NCBI GenBank assembly: GCA_045598965.1
Contig: JAZRVH010000019.1
Location: 1-13,669 of the forward strand
Reading direction: 5' to 3'
DNA from: RGIG426 sp045598965
GTDB taxonomy: Bacteria > Bacillota > Clostridia > Oscillospirales > Acutalibacteraceae
Length of the DNA stretch: 13,669 bases
Shown here: positions 13,529 to 13,669 of the stretch, piece after piece
How the letters are laid out: every line of letters starts with the position of its first letter
Position numbering within the stretch: the first letter of the stretch is position 1
The notes under the pieces: generated by a model
The model's database searches: none
Told to the model about the DNA's origin: nothing
Seen by the model: the letters and a program-made list of their open reading frames with translations, nothing else
Translations under genes and position numbers: made by a program

Positions 13529-13566
13529 AAAAACCGACAAACCTCTTGCGAGATTTGTCGGTTTTT
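13529..13566 (-). terminator. Intrinsic terminator of the tRNA cluster
   Basis: A perfect 13-bp stem AAAAACCGACAAA/TTTGTCGGTTTTT (arms 13529-13541 and 13554-13566) directly follows the CCA end of tRNA-Gln. The T-run is part of the stem, followed by ACTTTTCC. Confidence 0.82.
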
Positions 13567-13639
13567 GGCTGGGATGGCAAGAATCGAACTTGCACGGGCA
13601 GAGTCAAAGTCTGCTGTCCTACCACTAGACTACATCCCA
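13566..13639 (-). tRNA. tRNA-Gln (anticodon UUG)
   Basis: A complete cloverleaf reads on the minus strand. The acceptor TGGGATG pairs with CATCCCA. The D arm is GTCT-AGTGGTA-GGAC. The anticodon arm GCAGA-CTTTGAC-TCTGC has TTG at 13607-13605. The T arm is GCAAG-TTCGATT-CTTGC. The discriminator is G and CCA is encoded (13568-13566). It reads CAA and, by wobble, CAG. Confidence 0.96.
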
Positions 13640-13642
13640 AAA

Positions 13643-13669
13643 TGGGGTGGGTGATGGGAGTCGAACCCA
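13643..13669 (-). tRNA. Partial tRNA, probably tRNA-His (3' end only)
   Basis: The T-stem and loop (TGGG-TTCGACT-CCCAT), the acceptor 3' strand CACCCAC, a C discriminator and an encoded CCA are visible. The 5' part and anticodon lie beyond the window edge. A C discriminator is the hallmark of bacterial tRNA-His, hence the call. It is 3 nt from tRNA-Gln, so both are processed from one transcript. Confidence 0.75.

Overview
The window looks like chromosomal DNA of a Clostridia-class Firmicute, most plausibly an Oscillospiraceae/Ruminococcaceae-like gut anaerobe. The grounds are mid-range GC, strong AGGAGG-type ribosome binding sites, sigma-A-like promoters (TTGACA/TTTACA, 16-17 bp, TATAAT), CCA-encoding tRNAs, a MurT/GatD-type gene pair, rubrerythrin with a PerR regulator, and a secreted protein built from modules common in gut Firmicutes. 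No mobile element, CRISPR array or phage gene is visible. Species cannot be named from sequence alone.

Layout, left to right. (1) Positions 1-1583, minus strand: the N-terminal 527 residues of a large secreted surface protein whose 361-residue unit starts to repeat before the window ends. It has its own promoter, with a tandem 10-bp repeat near the expected transcription start. (2) Positions 1740-5493, minus strand: a three-gene operon encoding a MurJ/SpoVB-like MOP flippase, a MurT-like Mur ligase with a zinc ribbon, and a GatD-like protein, closed by a terminator. Divergent from it is a sugar-transfer-type ATP-grasp gene (5649-6659) that starts at TTG. (3) A bidirectional terminator separates this gene from a ferredoxin-domain aldo/keto reductase (6722-7918, minus). 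The reductase is divergent from a peroxide-defence operon, perR-rubrerythrin (8080-9018). (4) Two adjacent terminators, one per strand, separate rubrerythrin from the minus-strand housekeeping operon proC-rsmD-coaD-coiled-coil protein (11476 down to 9135). (5) A TtcA-like PP-loop tRNA thiolation enzyme (11587-12306), galE (12371-13384), and a tRNA cluster (tRNA-Gln(UUG) plus a partial tRNA, probably tRNA-His), all on the minus strand.

Most of the window is ordinary core genome. The most unusual signal is the GatD-like protein. It keeps the family fold and the MurT-gatD overlap, but both positions expected to hold the glutaminase Cys and His are substituted (to Thr/Gly and Leu). The MurT segment expected to supply the third triad residue is also altered. 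This suggests a MurT-GatD pair that no longer uses glutamine, encoded with a lipid-linked-precursor flippase and opposite an ATP-grasp enzyme. Functions beyond family level here are inference. Also worth a look are a Per-box-like palindrome at the perR start site in front of a PerR that keeps all five regulatory metal ligands, and the near-identical duplicated DNA inside the surface-protein gene.
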